DNA of 64,000 nucleotides. It comes from Mycolicibacterium hodleri. Its GTDB lineage: Bacteria > Actinomycetota > Actinomycetes > Mycobacteriales > Mycobacteriaceae. The notes beneath the pieces are model-generated. The model did no database searches and was not told the DNA's origin. It worked only from the letters and a program-made list of their open reading frames with translations. A program made the translations under genes and the position numbers. Below, piece by piece: positions 10,347 to 19,789 of this stretch (positions are counted from its first letter, which is position 1; every line of letters begins with the position of its first letter). Location of the stretch: positions 1-64,000 of the forward strand of contig NZ_JACKTL010000056.1 of the NCBI RefSeq assembly GCF_025822245.1. The letters are read 5' to 3'.

Positions 10347-12605
10347 ATGACGATTCTCTCGACCTACCGCCTGCAGATGCGCGGACCATCCAGCGGTGAG
10401 GCGTTCACGTTCGCCGACGCGCTGGAGCAGCTGGATTACCTTCAGGACCTTGGGGTTTCGACCCTTTACCTGTCACCGATCCTGACCGCCAGCACGGGGT
10501 CCACCCACGGCTACGACGTCACCGACCCCACCACGGTGTCCGAAGAACTCGGCGGGGCCGCCGGGCTGGCCCGGCTGTCGGAGGCGGTGCACGCCTGCGG
10601 GATGAGCGTGGTCGTCGACGTCGTGCCCAACCACGTCGGCGTCGACGACCCCACCCAGAACTCCTGGTGGTGGGACATGCTGACCCACGGCCGATCGTCC
10701 TCCTACGCCACCTACTTCGACGTCGACTGGACGTTGGACCCGGACGGCAAGATCGTCCTCCCCGTGCTTGGCGACGACGGCGACCTCGACGACCTCGCGG
10801 TCGACGGTGACGTGCTGCGGCTCGGCGACCGCACCTGGCCGATCGCCCCGGGCACCGGCGACGGATCGCCGGCCGAGGTGTACGAGCGCCAGCACTACAA
10901 GCTGATCGGCTGGAAGCACAACGTCTGCGGCTACCGGCGGTTCTTCTCCATCACCTCGCTGGCGGCGTTGCGGCAAGAGGACAAGGCCGTCTTCGACGCC
11001 ACGCACGTCGAGGTCAAGCGGTGGTTCACCGAAGGTCTGGTCGACGGGCTGCGCATCGACCATCCCGACGGATTGGCCGATCCCGCAGGCTATCTCGAAT
11101 GGCTACGGGAGCTCACCGGACCCGACGCCTGGATCGTCATCGAGAAGATCCTGGCGCCCGACGAAGCGCTCGAGCCGACGTTGCCCGTCGCCGGTACCAC
11201 GGGCTACGACGCGCTCCGCGAGATCGGCGGCGTGCTGGTCGACCCGTCCGCCGCCGGCGACGCGGAGCCGCTGGAGCCGGTGATCCGCGAGCTCAAGGTC
11301 GCCACCTCCACCGGCACCCTGGCCAGCGAGCTGGCCCGGGTGCACCGGGCCGTCGTGGCCGCGGTCGGCGCCGACCACCCCCTGATTCCCGACGCCGTCG
11401 CCGCGTTGCTCTCCCACATCGGCGTCTACCGGTCCGACTACCGCGGGCTGACCGCGATCATGCCCACGGCGCTGGCCGAAACCGCCGCTGCGGAGCCAAC
11501 TCTGGCCACCCCGCTGACGCTCGTCGCCGCGGCCCTGGAGCACGTGGAACCGGCCACCAGGATTCAGCAGCTGTGTGGCGCCGTCACCGCCAAGTCGGTG
11601 GAGGACTGCCTGTTCTACCGCGACGCCAGGCTGGTGTCACTCAACGAGGTCGGCGGCGAACCCGAGCGGTTCGGCGTCAGCGTGGCAGAGTTCCACCACG
11701 CCACCGCACTCCGGGCCCGCTTCTGGCCGTCGGCGATGGTGACCCTGTCGACGCACGACACCAAGCGCAGCGAGGACGTCCGCGCGCGCATTGGCGTGCT
11801 GTCGCAAGTGCATTCGCTGTGGACCGAGCTGATCGCCAAGTGGGTGGTGGCCACCCCACCGCCCGACGGTGACACGGGACGATTCCTGTGGCAGATCGCC
11901 TTCGGCATCTGGCCGGTCGACGGCCCCGTCACCGACGACCTGCGCGCCCGGCTGCACGCATACGCGGAGAAGGCGATCAGGGAAGCGGCGGTCCACACCA
12001 CCTGGAACGAACCGAACGAGGACTTCGAGAAGGCCGTACACACCTGGCTCGACGACGTCGTCGACGGCCCCGTCGGCGTCGAGATGTCCAGTCTGGTGGC
12101 GCAACTGGACACCCACGCCCAAAGCGACTCGCAGGTGCAGAAGCTGTTGTCCCTGACCGTGCCCGGCATTCCCGACGTGTACCAGGGCACCGAACTGTGG
12201 GACGACAGCCTCGTCGACCCCGACAACCGGCGCGCGGTCGACTACGCCACGCGTCGCGCGGCGTTGTCCTCGGCGAGCGACGCGAAGCTACGCATCGTCT
12301 TCGCCGCGCTGCACTCCCGCGCCGAGCGCCCGGAGTCCTACCTTTCCGGCGGCTATCACCCGGTGCTGCCCGAGGGCGCGGCGGCCGATCATCTGATCGC
12401 CTTCCGGCGCGGCGACGACGTGCTGGTCGCCGTTCGGCGGTGGACCGTCGACCTGACCGAAACCGGTTGGGGCGACACGTCCCTGCCCCTGCCCGACGGT
12501 GAGTGGGTCGACCGGCTCACCGGCCGTGCGTTCAGCGGCCGGGCCACTGCGACCGACCTGTTCACCGACCTTCCCGCCACCCTGTTGGAGCGCACCCGTG
12601 CCTGA
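10347..12605 (+). CDS. treY: Maltooligosyltrehalose synthase
   Basis: TreY (752 aa) is an intramolecular transglucosylase that turns the reducing-end alpha-1,4 bond of a maltooligosaccharide into alpha,alpha-1,1. STYRLQMR at the N terminus, VVDVVPNHVGV, GLRIDHPDGLADP (catalytic Asp), IVIEKIL (Glu) and STHDTKRSEDVRAR are all typical. The ATG at 10347 lies 5 bp after the treX stop. A longer open frame to 10161 is inside treX and was not used. The 3' end overlaps treZ by 8 bp. Confidence 0.95.
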   Translation: MTILSTYRLQMRGPSSGEAFTFADALEQLDYLQDLGVSTLYLSPILTASTGSTHGYDVTDPTTVSEELGGAAGLARLSEAVHACGMSVVVDVVPNHVGVDDPTQNSWWWDMLTHGRSSSYATYFDVDWTLDPDGKIVLPVLGDDGDLDDLAVDGDVLRLGDRTWPIAPGTGDGSPAEVYERQHYKLIGWKHNVCGYRRFFSITSLAALRQEDKAVFDATHVEVKRWFTEGLVDGLRIDHPDGLADPAGYLEWLRELTGPDAWIVIEKILAPDEALEPTLPVAGTTGYDALREIGGVLVDPSAAGDAEPLEPVIRELKVATSTGTLASELARVHRAVVAAVGADHPLIPDAVAALLSHIGVYRSDYRGLTAIMPTALAETAAAEPTLATPLTLVAAALEHVEPATRIQQLCGAVTAKSVEDCLFYRDARLVSLNEVGGEPERFGVSVAEFHHATALRARFWPSAMVTLSTHDTKRSEDVRARIGVLSQVHSLWTELIAKWVVATPPPDGDTGRFLWQIAFGIWPVDGPVTDDLRARLHAYAEKAIREAAVHTTWNEPNEDFEKAVHTWLDDVVDGPVGVEMSSLVAQLDTHAQSDSQVQKLLSLTVPGIPDVYQGTELWDDSLVDPDNRRAVDYATRRAALSSASDAKLRIVFAALHSRAERPESYLSGGYHPVLPEGAAADHLIAFRRGDDVLVAVRRWTVDLTETGWGDTSLPLPDGEWVDRLTGRAFSGRATATDLFTDLPATLLERTRA

Positions 12606-14331
12606 TCACGAATTCGCCGTCTGGGCACCACTGCCCGAGCTGGTCCGCCTCGACGTCGACGGGACCCTGCACCCGATGACGCGCTCGGACGACGGGTGGT
12701 GGCGGGCCACCGTCGACGCACACGTCGACGCTCGGTACGGCTTCGTCCTCGACGACGACGAGACCGTGCTGCCGGATCCGCGGTCCCCGCGGCAACCCGA
12801 CGGCGTGCACGAGCGGTCCCAGCTGTGGGATCCGTCGACGGTGGCGTGGACGGACGGCGGATGGGCGGGCAAGTCCGTCGAGGGCGCGGTGATCTACGAA
12901 CTGCACGTCGGCACGTTCACCCCCGACGGCACCTTCGACTCGACCATCGAGAAGCTCGACTACCTCGTCGACCTGGGCGTCGACTTCGTCGAGCTCATGC
13001 CCGTCAACTCCTTCAGCGGCACGCGCGGCTGGGGTTACGACGGCGTGCTGTGGTACAGCGTGCAGGAAAGTTACGGCGGCCCAGACGGATTGGTGCGCCT
13101 CGTCGACGCCTGTCATGCCCGCGGCCTCGGTGTCCTGATCGACGCGGTCTTCAACCACCTCGGACCGTCGGGCAACTACCTGCCCAAGTACGGGCCCTAT
13201 CTAACGGAGGCGAACACCGGTTGGGGCCAGGGCGTCAACGTCTCCGGGGCCGGCGCGGACGAGGTGCGCCAGTACATCCTCGACTGCGCCCTGCGCTGGA
13301 TGCGGGACTTTCACACCGACGGTCTGCGGCTGGACGCGGTGCACGCGTTGGCCGACCACACCGCGATCCACATCCTCGAGGAGATGTCGGCCGAAACCGA
13401 CTCCCTCGCCGAACAATTGGGGCGTCCGCTGTCGTTGATCGCCGAGAGCGACCTCAACGATCCCCGGCTGATCACCCCGCGCGACCGCGGCGGGTACGGG
13501 ATGACGGCGCAGTGGGACGACGACATCCACCACGCGATCCACACCGCGGTGTCCGGTGAGCGGCAGGGGTACTACTCCGACTTCGGTTCCCTGGAGTCAC
13601 TGGCGAACACGTTGACGCACGGCTACTTTCACGCGGGCACGTACTCGTCGTTCCGGCATCGGCGGCACGGCCGACCGCTGGACACCGCGACCATCCCCGC
13701 CACCCGACTGCTGGCCTACACCTCCGACCACGACCAGGTGGGCAACCGGGCGGTCGGCGACCGGCCCTCGCAGAACCTGACGTTCGGCCAGCTCGCCGTC
13801 AAGGCCGCCCTGGTCCTCGCGTCGCCCTACACGGCGATGCTCTTCATGGGCGAGGAGTGGGCGTCCTCGAGCCCGTTCCAGTTCTTCACCTCCCATCCCG
13901 AACCGGAGCTGGCGCGAGCCACCGCCGAGGGTCGCAAGGCGGAGTTCGCCGCCCACGGATGGGACGCCGACGAGATCCCGGATCCACAGGACCTCGAGAC
14001 GTTCCAACGGTCCAAGCTGAAGTGGGACGAGGTCGACTCCGGCGACCACGCCAAGCTGCTCGGGCTGTACCGGTCGCTCATCGAGCTGCGGCACCGGGAG
14101 CCCGACTTCGCCGACCCGTGGCTGGACCACATGACGGTCGACTACGACGAGGAGCAACGCTGGATCGCGCTGCATCGGGGTGCGTTCACCATCGTGTGCA
14201 ATCTGGGTGACGAGTCGGTCACCGTGCCGGTCGGCGGTGAGGTGGTGCTGGCGTCGGCCGAATCCGAGGTCGGCGACGCGACGACGCTGCCGAAGCAGTC
14301 GTTCGCGGTGGTGCGTACGGCCGCGTCCTAG
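12598..14331 (+). CDS. treZ: Malto-oligosyltrehalose trehalohydrolase
   Basis: TreZ (577 aa) releases trehalose from the TreY product. An N-terminal beta domain begins FAVWAPLPELVRLDVDG. It is followed by a GH13 barrel with YELHVGTFTPDGTFD, DAVFNHLGPSGNYL, GLRLDAVHAL (nucleophile) and LIAESDLNDPR (acid), then TSDHDQVGNRA. The GTG at 12598 overlaps the treY stop, so the three enzymes are translationally coupled. The free trehalose made here is the core sugar of mycobacterial trehalose lipids. Confidence 0.95.
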   Translation: MPDHEFAVWAPLPELVRLDVDGTLHPMTRSDDGWWRATVDAHVDARYGFVLDDDETVLPDPRSPRQPDGVHERSQLWDPSTVAWTDGGWAGKSVEGAVIYELHVGTFTPDGTFDSTIEKLDYLVDLGVDFVELMPVNSFSGTRGWGYDGVLWYSVQESYGGPDGLVRLVDACHARGLGVLIDAVFNHLGPSGNYLPKYGPYLTEANTGWGQGVNVSGAGADEVRQYILDCALRWMRDFHTDGLRLDAVHALADHTAIHILEEMSAETDSLAEQLGRPLSLIAESDLNDPRLITPRDRGGYGMTAQWDDDIHHAIHTAVSGERQGYYSDFGSLESLANTLTHGYFHAGTYSSFRHRRHGRPLDTATIPATRLLAYTSDHDQVGNRAVGDRPSQNLTFGQLAVKAALVLASPYTAMLFMGEEWASSSPFQFFTSHPEPELARATAEGRKAEFAAHGWDADEIPDPQDLETFQRSKLKWDEVDSGDHAKLLGLYRSLIELRHREPDFADPWLDHMTVDYDEEQRWIALHRGAFTIVCNLGDESVTVPVGGEVVLASAESEVGDATTLPKQSFAVVRTAAS

Positions 14332-14345
14332 GCTGGCCGGCCGGC

Positions 14346-15581
14346 TCACATCGGCGTCGGCGCACCGAAGACGGGAATGACGCCGACGGGTAGTAGCGCA
14401 AGCACGATCCCGGCCACCGCGACGACGGTGGTCGACCGCCGGGTCGGTGGTTCGCCGATTTCGGGTTGGCGAGTCGCGTACAGCACGAACACGATTCCGA
14501 GGTCATAGGCGATCGTGGTCCACCAGCGGATCCAGTCCACCCCGGTGAGAAACACCGGCAAGAACAGCACCAAGCCAAGGGCGACAGCCACTTTCCGGGT
14601 CAGCAGAACGTCCCTGAAGCGTCGTACGGGTACCCCCGAAGCCTGCGCGATGAGATAGGTCGACGCGGCGAGCACCCCGATCCCGAAAAGCGTCGAGCCG
14701 GCCAGCGCCAGCACGCCGATACCCCGGACGAACTGCATTGCGTCGCCGAAACTTTGATCGAACAGCGGCAGGATGGCGCGGCACATCCAGTCGTGATAGT
14801 CGATGTCGTAGCGGACACCGTGGAGAATCTGCGAGGCAGTGAGTTTGCCGGCCATTGGATGGTTTACGGGTCCGTGCGGCACCGATTGGCACAGCGCTTG
14901 CGCAATCCCTTGCTGACCGAACACCGTCACCGCCAGCGCCGTCGCGAGACCCGGCCCCACCGCCAACACCGAACACGACCGAAAGACGCTGCCGGTGAGC
15001 CCAGGTGCCAGCACGGTGAGCGCGGCGAGGGCACCCAGCCCGAAGAGGAACGGTGTGGCTTCGTGCATCAGGGTCAGGACCGCCAGGACCGTGCCAAACG
15101 CCGCACTGAGCACCACGATCCCGCGGCGGCTGGTGACCGTCGTCAACGACACCGCGAACGCGGCCAGTGCCGCGGCGCCGAACAAGTCCGTGCGCGCAGA
15201 GAACAAACCGAAGGCGAACCCGAACGGCAAGACCGGAATCAGTAACGCCAAGAGCCACTTTCGCCGTGAACGCCGCCCTCGGCCCAGCACCGACCACATC
15301 AGCCCGGCGAGCCCGAGGCTGTAGGCCCCCGTCAGGCTCCACCGCAGTACGCGCAGAGCGCCGAAGTAGTCGTCGCGCGGAAACAGATTCACGATCTCGC
15401 CGGCAAGTCCACGCCGGACGAAGCCACGTGAGTAGTCGACCGAGAAGTACGAGTAGAAGTAGCCGTCCGGGACGAAGCTCGTCGCGATGGCCAACAAGGA
15501 TGCCATCCACACCACCAACAGCAACGCGAACGTCACGTGGCGGCGACGGCCGGGGCCGGCACTGACTGCGGTGTTCGACAA
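14346..15581 (-). CDS. Polytopic membrane protein of unknown function
   Basis: I do not recognise a named family. The protein has about 396-411 residues and roughly nine to ten hydrophobic segments. The first follows a basic GRRRH stretch. A long first outer loop carries GYFYSYFSVDYSRGFVRRGLAGE, and a mid loop has CQSVPHGPVNHPM and DIDYHDWMCRA. This recalls polytopic proteins in surface-polysaccharide loci, but no catalytic motif is certain. The start is uncertain: TTG at 15581 (GGGGGC just upstream) or GTG at 15536. It is convergent with treZ and divergent from the glycosyltransferase, and belongs to the 14.3-17.7 kb insert. Confidence 0.65.
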   Translation of the reverse strand: MSNTAVSAGPGRRRHVTFALLLVVWMASLLAIATSFVPDGYFYSYFSVDYSRGFVRRGLAGEIVNLFPRDDYFGALRVLRWSLTGAYSLGLAGLMWSVLGRGRRSRRKWLLALLIPVLPFGFAFGLFSARTDLFGAAALAAFAVSLTTVTSRRGIVVLSAAFGTVLAVLTLMHEATPFLFGLGALAALTVLAPGLTGSVFRSCSVLAVGPGLATALAVTVFGQQGIAQALCQSVPHGPVNHPMAGKLTASQILHGVRYDIDYHDWMCRAILPLFDQSFGDAMQFVRGIGVLALAGSTLFGIGVLAASTYLIAQASGVPVRRFRDVLLTRKVAVALGLVLFLPVFLTGVDWIRWWTTIAYDLGIVFVLYATRQPEIGEPPTRRSTTVVAVAGIVLALLPVGVIPVFGAPTPM

Positions 15582-15701
15582 CTGGCCCCCGAATCTCGGC
15601 GTTCGCGGTCCGTGCTCGACGACGCACTTCCGCCGGCCGAGTATAGGGTCTGTCCGTGTGAGCGCTGAACCGGTGGTGTCCCGTCCGCGCTGCGGTGACC
15701 G

Positions 15702-16991
15702 ATGAAGATCGTGGTCGCCATCCACGGCACGCGGGGCGACGTCGAACCGTGCGCAGCCGTAGCCCTCGAACTGCAGCACCGCGGACACGACGTGCAGGCA
15801 GCGGTACCACCGAACCTGGTCGGCTTCGTCGAATCCGCGGGCCTGCCTGCGGTCGGCTATGGCCCCGACTCCCAACAGCAGCTGCAAGGCGACGTGTTCG
15901 AACGACCGGACGCTCTCACGGCGGCCGCACCGTCGGATTGGCTGCGACTGGGCAACCCGCTCGACGCGCTGCGCAAGGCCCGGGCCGCCGCCACCCGGGG
16001 CTGGGACGAGATGAGCCAGACACTGTCGTCGATGACCGCAGGTGCCGACTTGGTCCTCACCGGCACGGCGTATCAGGAGATCGCGAGCAACGTCACCGAA
16101 CACCGGGGTATCCCCTTGGCGGAAGTGCACTACTTTCCGGTCCGTGCCAACACCTGCGTGCTGCCGGTTCGACTACCCGCGACGGTGGTCCGAGGCGCGT
16201 ATGCCGTCGGTGAATGGATGCATTGGCAATTGCTCAAACCCGCGGAGAGCCGGCAGCGACGGGTGCTGGGACTTCCGCCGGCGACCACTCGGCCGGTGGC
16301 ACGCATCGTGGGCGGCGGCGCCCTGGAACTCCAAGCCTACGATCCGGTGTTCTTTCCGGCACTGGCGCAGGAGTGGGGCGCCCAGCGCCCCCTCATCGGG
16401 TCGATGACGCTTCTGCTCCCCACCGAGATCGACGGCGAGGTGGAGTCGTGGATCGCCGCGGGCTCCCCACCCGTCTACTTCGGATTCGGCAGCATGCCCG
16501 TGGACGACTTCGCCGACACCGTGGGTCTCATTCGTGACGTCTGTGGCGCGCTCGGCACCCGAGCACTGATCTGTACGGGATCGTCCGCCGTCGACGACAT
16601 CGCCACCACCGACGCCGTCAAGGTCGTCGCCGCCGTCAACCATGCCGCGGTGTTTCCGAGGTGCCGCGCCGTCGTGCACCACGGCGGGGCCGGCACGACG
16701 GCTGCCGGACTGCGTGCCGGCGTCCCCACCTTGGTGTTGTGGGTGGCCGCCGAACAGCCGCTCTGGGGCAAACAGGTCGAACGCCTCGGCGTCGGTACGT
16801 ACCGCCGGTTCTCCGCCACCACCCGCGAGTCGTTGCTCGCCGATCTGCGGACGGTGCTGGCTCGCAACACATCTGAGCGCGCGCGGGTAATAGCCGGGCA
16901 GATGAGCCGGCCTTCCGAGAGCGTCACGACAGCCGCCGACCTGCTCGAGGGGGCGGCTCGCGCCGGCCGTCCCGCTGACACGGTTTGCTAA
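15702..16991 (+). CDS. UDP-glycosyltransferase family protein (GPL/Rv1524-Rv1526c type)
   Basis: The protein has 429 residues with the GT-B fold. The N-terminal acceptor domain begins MKIVVAIHGTRGDVEPC, the hallmark of the MGT/Gtf group. The C-terminal donor domain contains VYFGFGSMP and then VHHGGAGTTAAGLRAGVP (the HGGxGT donor-site signature). Mycobacterial members add deoxysugars or glucose to glycopeptidolipids or phenolic/trehalose lipids. The acceptor here is unknown. A GAP-family gene follows 30 bp downstream, a pairing seen in glycolipid loci. It lies between treZ and ilvA, where M. tuberculosis has no such gene. Confidence 0.85.
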   Translation: MKIVVAIHGTRGDVEPCAAVALELQHRGHDVQAAVPPNLVGFVESAGLPAVGYGPDSQQQLQGDVFERPDALTAAAPSDWLRLGNPLDALRKARAAATRGWDEMSQTLSSMTAGADLVLTGTAYQEIASNVTEHRGIPLAEVHYFPVRANTCVLPVRLPATVVRGAYAVGEWMHWQLLKPAESRQRRVLGLPPATTRPVARIVGGGALELQAYDPVFFPALAQEWGAQRPLIGSMTLLLPTEIDGEVESWIAAGSPPVYFGFGSMPVDDFADTVGLIRDVCGALGTRALICTGSSAVDDIATTDAVKVVAAVNHAAVFPRCRAVVHHGGAGTTAAGLRAGVPTLVLWVAAEQPLWGKQVERLGVGTYRRFSATTRESLLADLRTVLARNTSERARVIAGQMSRPSESVTTAADLLEGAARAGRPADTVC

Positions 16992-17021
16992 GCCGCAGCC
17001 AGAGACGGTACGTTCCCGCTC

Positions 17022-17744
17022 GTGTGGACGACTGTCGTACTGCTCGGCCTCACGGTGAGCATCGAGCCCACCCGCCTCGGATTGATCGCGCTGCTCCTCA
17101 CGAGGCCGCGTCCCATTCGGCACCTGATCGTGTTTCAGATAACGGGTCTGACGATTAGCCTGAGTGTGGGTTTGACCGTCTTGTTCGTCTTCCACCACAG
17201 TTTCTTCGGCAAGAGCCACGTCAGTCCCGCGCCCCTTCAGATCGCCTTCGGCGTCGTACTGCTGCTTCTGGCCGCGGTGCTGGCATCCAACATTCCGTTG
17301 AATCGGTTCTCCCGGCAGGCTGTTCCTCACACTGGTGGTGTCGACGACGCGGCCGCCGCGGACGTCTCCCCGCCCCCGACGACTCGACGCACGCAAGCTC
17401 TACACCGGGTACGGCGCTTCGTCAGAGGCGAGTCGTCCGCGCTCTCGGCCTCCATCGGAGCGGCGACGGCAATGCCGAGCATCGACTACTTCGTCCTGCT
17501 GGCCATCATCATCGCCTCCAAGGCACGAGCGCTCGAGCAGGCCTTGGCCTTGCTGACCTTTCTTCTGCTCGCCGGGGCCGGCGCGTCCATTCCGCTGCTC
17601 AGCTTCATCGTGGCGCCGGCGAAGACTCGCATTTGGGTGAACGGACTGAGTTCGTGGATTCGCCGGCGCACGCGCAGGCAAGCGGGCCTGTTCGTCGGCG
17701 TCGTCGGCGCCCTCTTGATCGCGATCGGCGCGTTCAGCCTGTGA
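17022..17744 (+). CDS. GAP/Sap-family lipid-addressing membrane protein
   Basis: This 240-residue protein has six hydrophobic segments split by a soluble loop (about residues 95-145, rich in Ala/Pro/Thr/Arg). It begins MWTTVVLLGLTVSIEPTRLGLIALLLTRPRP; the N-terminal EPTRLG and the later ATAMPSIDYFVLLA are hallmarks of the GAP (SfLAP) family. Members help export glycopeptidolipids and sulfolipid-1. The start is the GTG at 17022. It is probably co-transcribed with the glycosyltransferase before it. Its base use is less GC-biased than in the flanking housekeeping genes, especially at about 17120-17220. Confidence 0.82.
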   Translation: MWTTVVLLGLTVSIEPTRLGLIALLLTRPRPIRHLIVFQITGLTISLSVGLTVLFVFHHSFFGKSHVSPAPLQIAFGVVLLLLAAVLASNIPLNRFSRQAVPHTGGVDDAAAADVSPPPTTRRTQALHRVRRFVRGESSALSASIGAATAMPSIDYFVLLAIIIASKARALEQALALLTFLLLAGAGASIPLLSFIVAPAKTRIWVNGLSSWIRRRTRRQAGLFVGVVGALLIAIGAFSL

Positions 17745-17772
17745 CGCGGCGGGCTCGGGGAACTCGGCCCGC

Positions 17773-19068
17773 TCAGGTCAGGTAGCGGTACGCCGGCGAG
17801 CCGGGCTCCAACGCCTCGACGTGCATGTCGGAGCGGCGCATCCGCTCCATCAAACCGTCGAAGTCCGCCGCCGACCCGAGCTCGACGCCGACCAGGGCTT
17901 CACCGGTCTCGCGGTTGTTCCGCTTGACGTACTCGAACAAGGTGACGTCGTCGCCGGGGCCGAGCACCTCGTCGAGGAACCGCCGCAGGGCGCCCGGCTC
18001 CTGGGGAAAGTCGACCAGGAAGTAGTGCTTGAGGCCGAGGTGCACCAGGGACCGCTCGAGCACCTCGTTGTACCGCGACACGTCGTTGTTGCCGCCCGAG
18101 ATCAGGCAGACCACGGTCGAGCCCGGTTCGACGGTGCCCTCGGTGCAGGCCTCCATCAACGCCGCCACCGACAGCGCACCCGCGGGTTCGGCGATGATGC
18201 CCTCGTTTTGGTAGAGGTCGAGCATCGCGGTGCAGACCGCGCCCTCGTCGACCGCGGTGATCGAGACCATGTCGCCGGCCGCCGAGAGCACCGCGTACGG
18301 CAGCGCGCCCGCGCGGGCGACGGCGGCGCCGTCGACGAACTGGTCGACGTGCTCGAGGGTGACGGGCTCACCGGTGGCCAGGGCGGCGACCATCGCCGCG
18401 GCGCCGGCCGGTTCCACTCCGAGCACCGAGGTCTTCGCCGTGCGCTCGGCCAGATAGGTGGTGATGCCGCCGATGCAGCCGCCGCCACCGACCGGAACGA
18501 TCACCAAGTCGGGCTCCGCCTCGAGCTGTTGGAGGATCTCGACGGCGATCGTGCCCTGGCCCGCCATGGTGCGGAGGTCGTCGTACGGCGGAACCAGGGT
18601 GGCGCCGGTCCGCTCGACGTCGGCCAGTGCCGCGGCCGCCGCGATGTCGAACGTGGCACCACCGACGATCAGCTCGATGAAGTCGCCGCCGTGATACCGG
18701 ATGCGGTCGCGCTTCTGCTTCGGCGTCTTGGCGGGGACGTACACGCGACCGTGGATGCCCATCGACCGACAGGCCAGTGCGAAGCCCTGGGCGTGGTTGC
18801 CGGCGGACGCGCACACGACGCCGGCGGCGAGCTCGTCGGGCGTCAGCTGCATCAACAGGTTGTAGGCACCGCGAAGCTTGTAGCTGCGGACGGCCTGCAG
18901 ATCCTCGCGCTTGAGGTAGACCTCGAGACCCGTGATCGCCGACAGCCGGTCGCTGTACTGCAGTGGGGTCAGGCTCACCACCGCCGAAATTCGGTGAGCG
19001 GCCTCGTCGATGTCCGAGGCGCCGAGCGGCGCGGGACGGCGAGACGTCTGACTCAGTTCGGCGGACAC
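17773..19068 (-). CDS. ilvA: Threonine ammonia-lyase (threonine dehydratase)
   Basis: IlvA deaminates threonine to 2-oxobutanoate, the first step to isoleucine. The protein has 431 residues. The fold-type II PLP lysine K64 is in RSYKLRGAYN, the SAGNHAQG phosphate loop near 108, and VPVGGGG near 205. A short ACT-like regulatory tail lies at about 335-431 (HYFLVDFPQEPGALRRFLDE), probably for isoleucine control. The length equals the tuberculosis enzyme (429). It is convergent with the GAP gene and monocistronic. Confidence 0.95.
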   Translation of the reverse strand: MSAELSQTSRRPAPLGASDIDEAAHRISAVVSLTPLQYSDRLSAITGLEVYLKREDLQAVRSYKLRGAYNLLMQLTPDELAAGVVCASAGNHAQGFALACRSMGIHGRVYVPAKTPKQKRDRIRYHGGDFIELIVGGATFDIAAAAALADVERTGATLVPPYDDLRTMAGQGTIAVEILQQLEAEPDLVIVPVGGGGCIGGITTYLAERTAKTSVLGVEPAGAAAMVAALATGEPVTLEHVDQFVDGAAVARAGALPYAVLSAAGDMVSITAVDEGAVCTAMLDLYQNEGIIAEPAGALSVAALMEACTEGTVEPGSTVVCLISGGNNDVSRYNEVLERSLVHLGLKHYFLVDFPQEPGALRRFLDEVLGPGDDVTLFEYVKRNNRETGEALVGVELGSAADFDGLMERMRRSDMHVEALEPGSPAYRYLT

Positions 19069-19179
19069 CGATCAATGGTGCCACTACCCCGCCGGGCAGC
19101 GAAAACGGGTTTGGTGGGCGACGCGCCCAATCCAGGGTTTCGGCTTCCCGAAATCTAAGTTACGAGCTATCGTGGAGCA

Positions 19180-19377
19180 ATGACCACGCCCTCGGAAGTT
19201 CACATCGCCGGCGTCCCGTGGCCTGCCTACAAGGTGCTGGCCCTCGTGGTCGGTGCCCTGGTGTTCGTCGCGGTCGGCGTGGTGACGGCCAGTGCCGCCC
19301 CCGCCGTGCTGAGCGGCACCGCCGCCGCGGTCGCCGTCTGGGTCGGACAGGCCCTGCTCCGGTCCCCCGACGCCTAG
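19180..19377 (+). CDS. Small two-pass membrane protein, unknown
   Basis: This 65-residue protein has two hydrophobic segments at about residues 16-38 and 40-57 joined by a tight turn. A GGAG ribosome site stands 4 nt before the ATG. The stop overlaps the convergent SRPBCC gene by 4 bp, as expected of real packed genes. I know no function for it. Confidence 0.6.
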   Translation: MTTPSEVHIAGVPWPAYKVLALVVGALVFVAVGVVTASAAPAVLSGTAAAVAVWVGQALLRSPDA

Positions 19378-19760
19378 TCCGGTCGCTCGACCAGGCTCCG
19401 CAACGTCGCCAAGTCCGTCGCCACCGCGGCCGCGTCGGCGTCGAACTCCTCGTCGGTGACTCCCGAGAGCCGACGCAGCGTGAACACCACCTCGCATCCC
19501 GGTTCGTCGAGCCCCGCGGGAATCACCCGCATCGGGTTGAAGAAGCGTTCCCCGGACGGCAGCGTGACCAGGTGGTCGAGCACACCGAACTCATTGGGCG
19601 CGGCGAACTCCACTTCGACCGCGGCCAGTTTCGGATCGGCGAGGCCCGCGGCCCAGCGCGGCAGATTGGCCGGGTCGGCGGCGAAGGCGTAGACCTCGGC
19701 GGCGTCCGCGTCGACCCACTGGCTGACGTGTAGGGAATCAACAGTCGTGTCGTCGCTCAT
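19374..19760 (-). CDS. SRPBCC (START-like) family protein
   Basis: This 128-residue protein has the START-like pattern: SQWVDADAAEVYAFAADPANLPRWAAGL at residues 13-40, then alternating beta strands and a long C-terminal helix (EEFDADAAAVATDLATLRSLVE). Family members bind hydrophobic ligands, but the ligand here is unknown. It is divergent from the membrane gene at 19790, with 29 bp between starts. Confidence 0.75.
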   Translation of the reverse strand: MSDDTTVDSLHVSQWVDADAAEVYAFAADPANLPRWAAGLADPKLAAVEVEFAAPNEFGVLDHLVTLPSGERFFNPMRVIPAGLDEPGCEVVFTLRRLSGVTDEEFDADAAAVATDLATLRSLVERPD

Positions 19761-19789
19761 TCCTCAATGGTGGCGCACACACTGTCCTG

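Noticed and set aside
17745..17772. Possible terminator hairpin between the GAP and ilvA genes
   Set aside because: The GCGGGC/GCCCGC arms are short with a 12-nt loop and no T-run.
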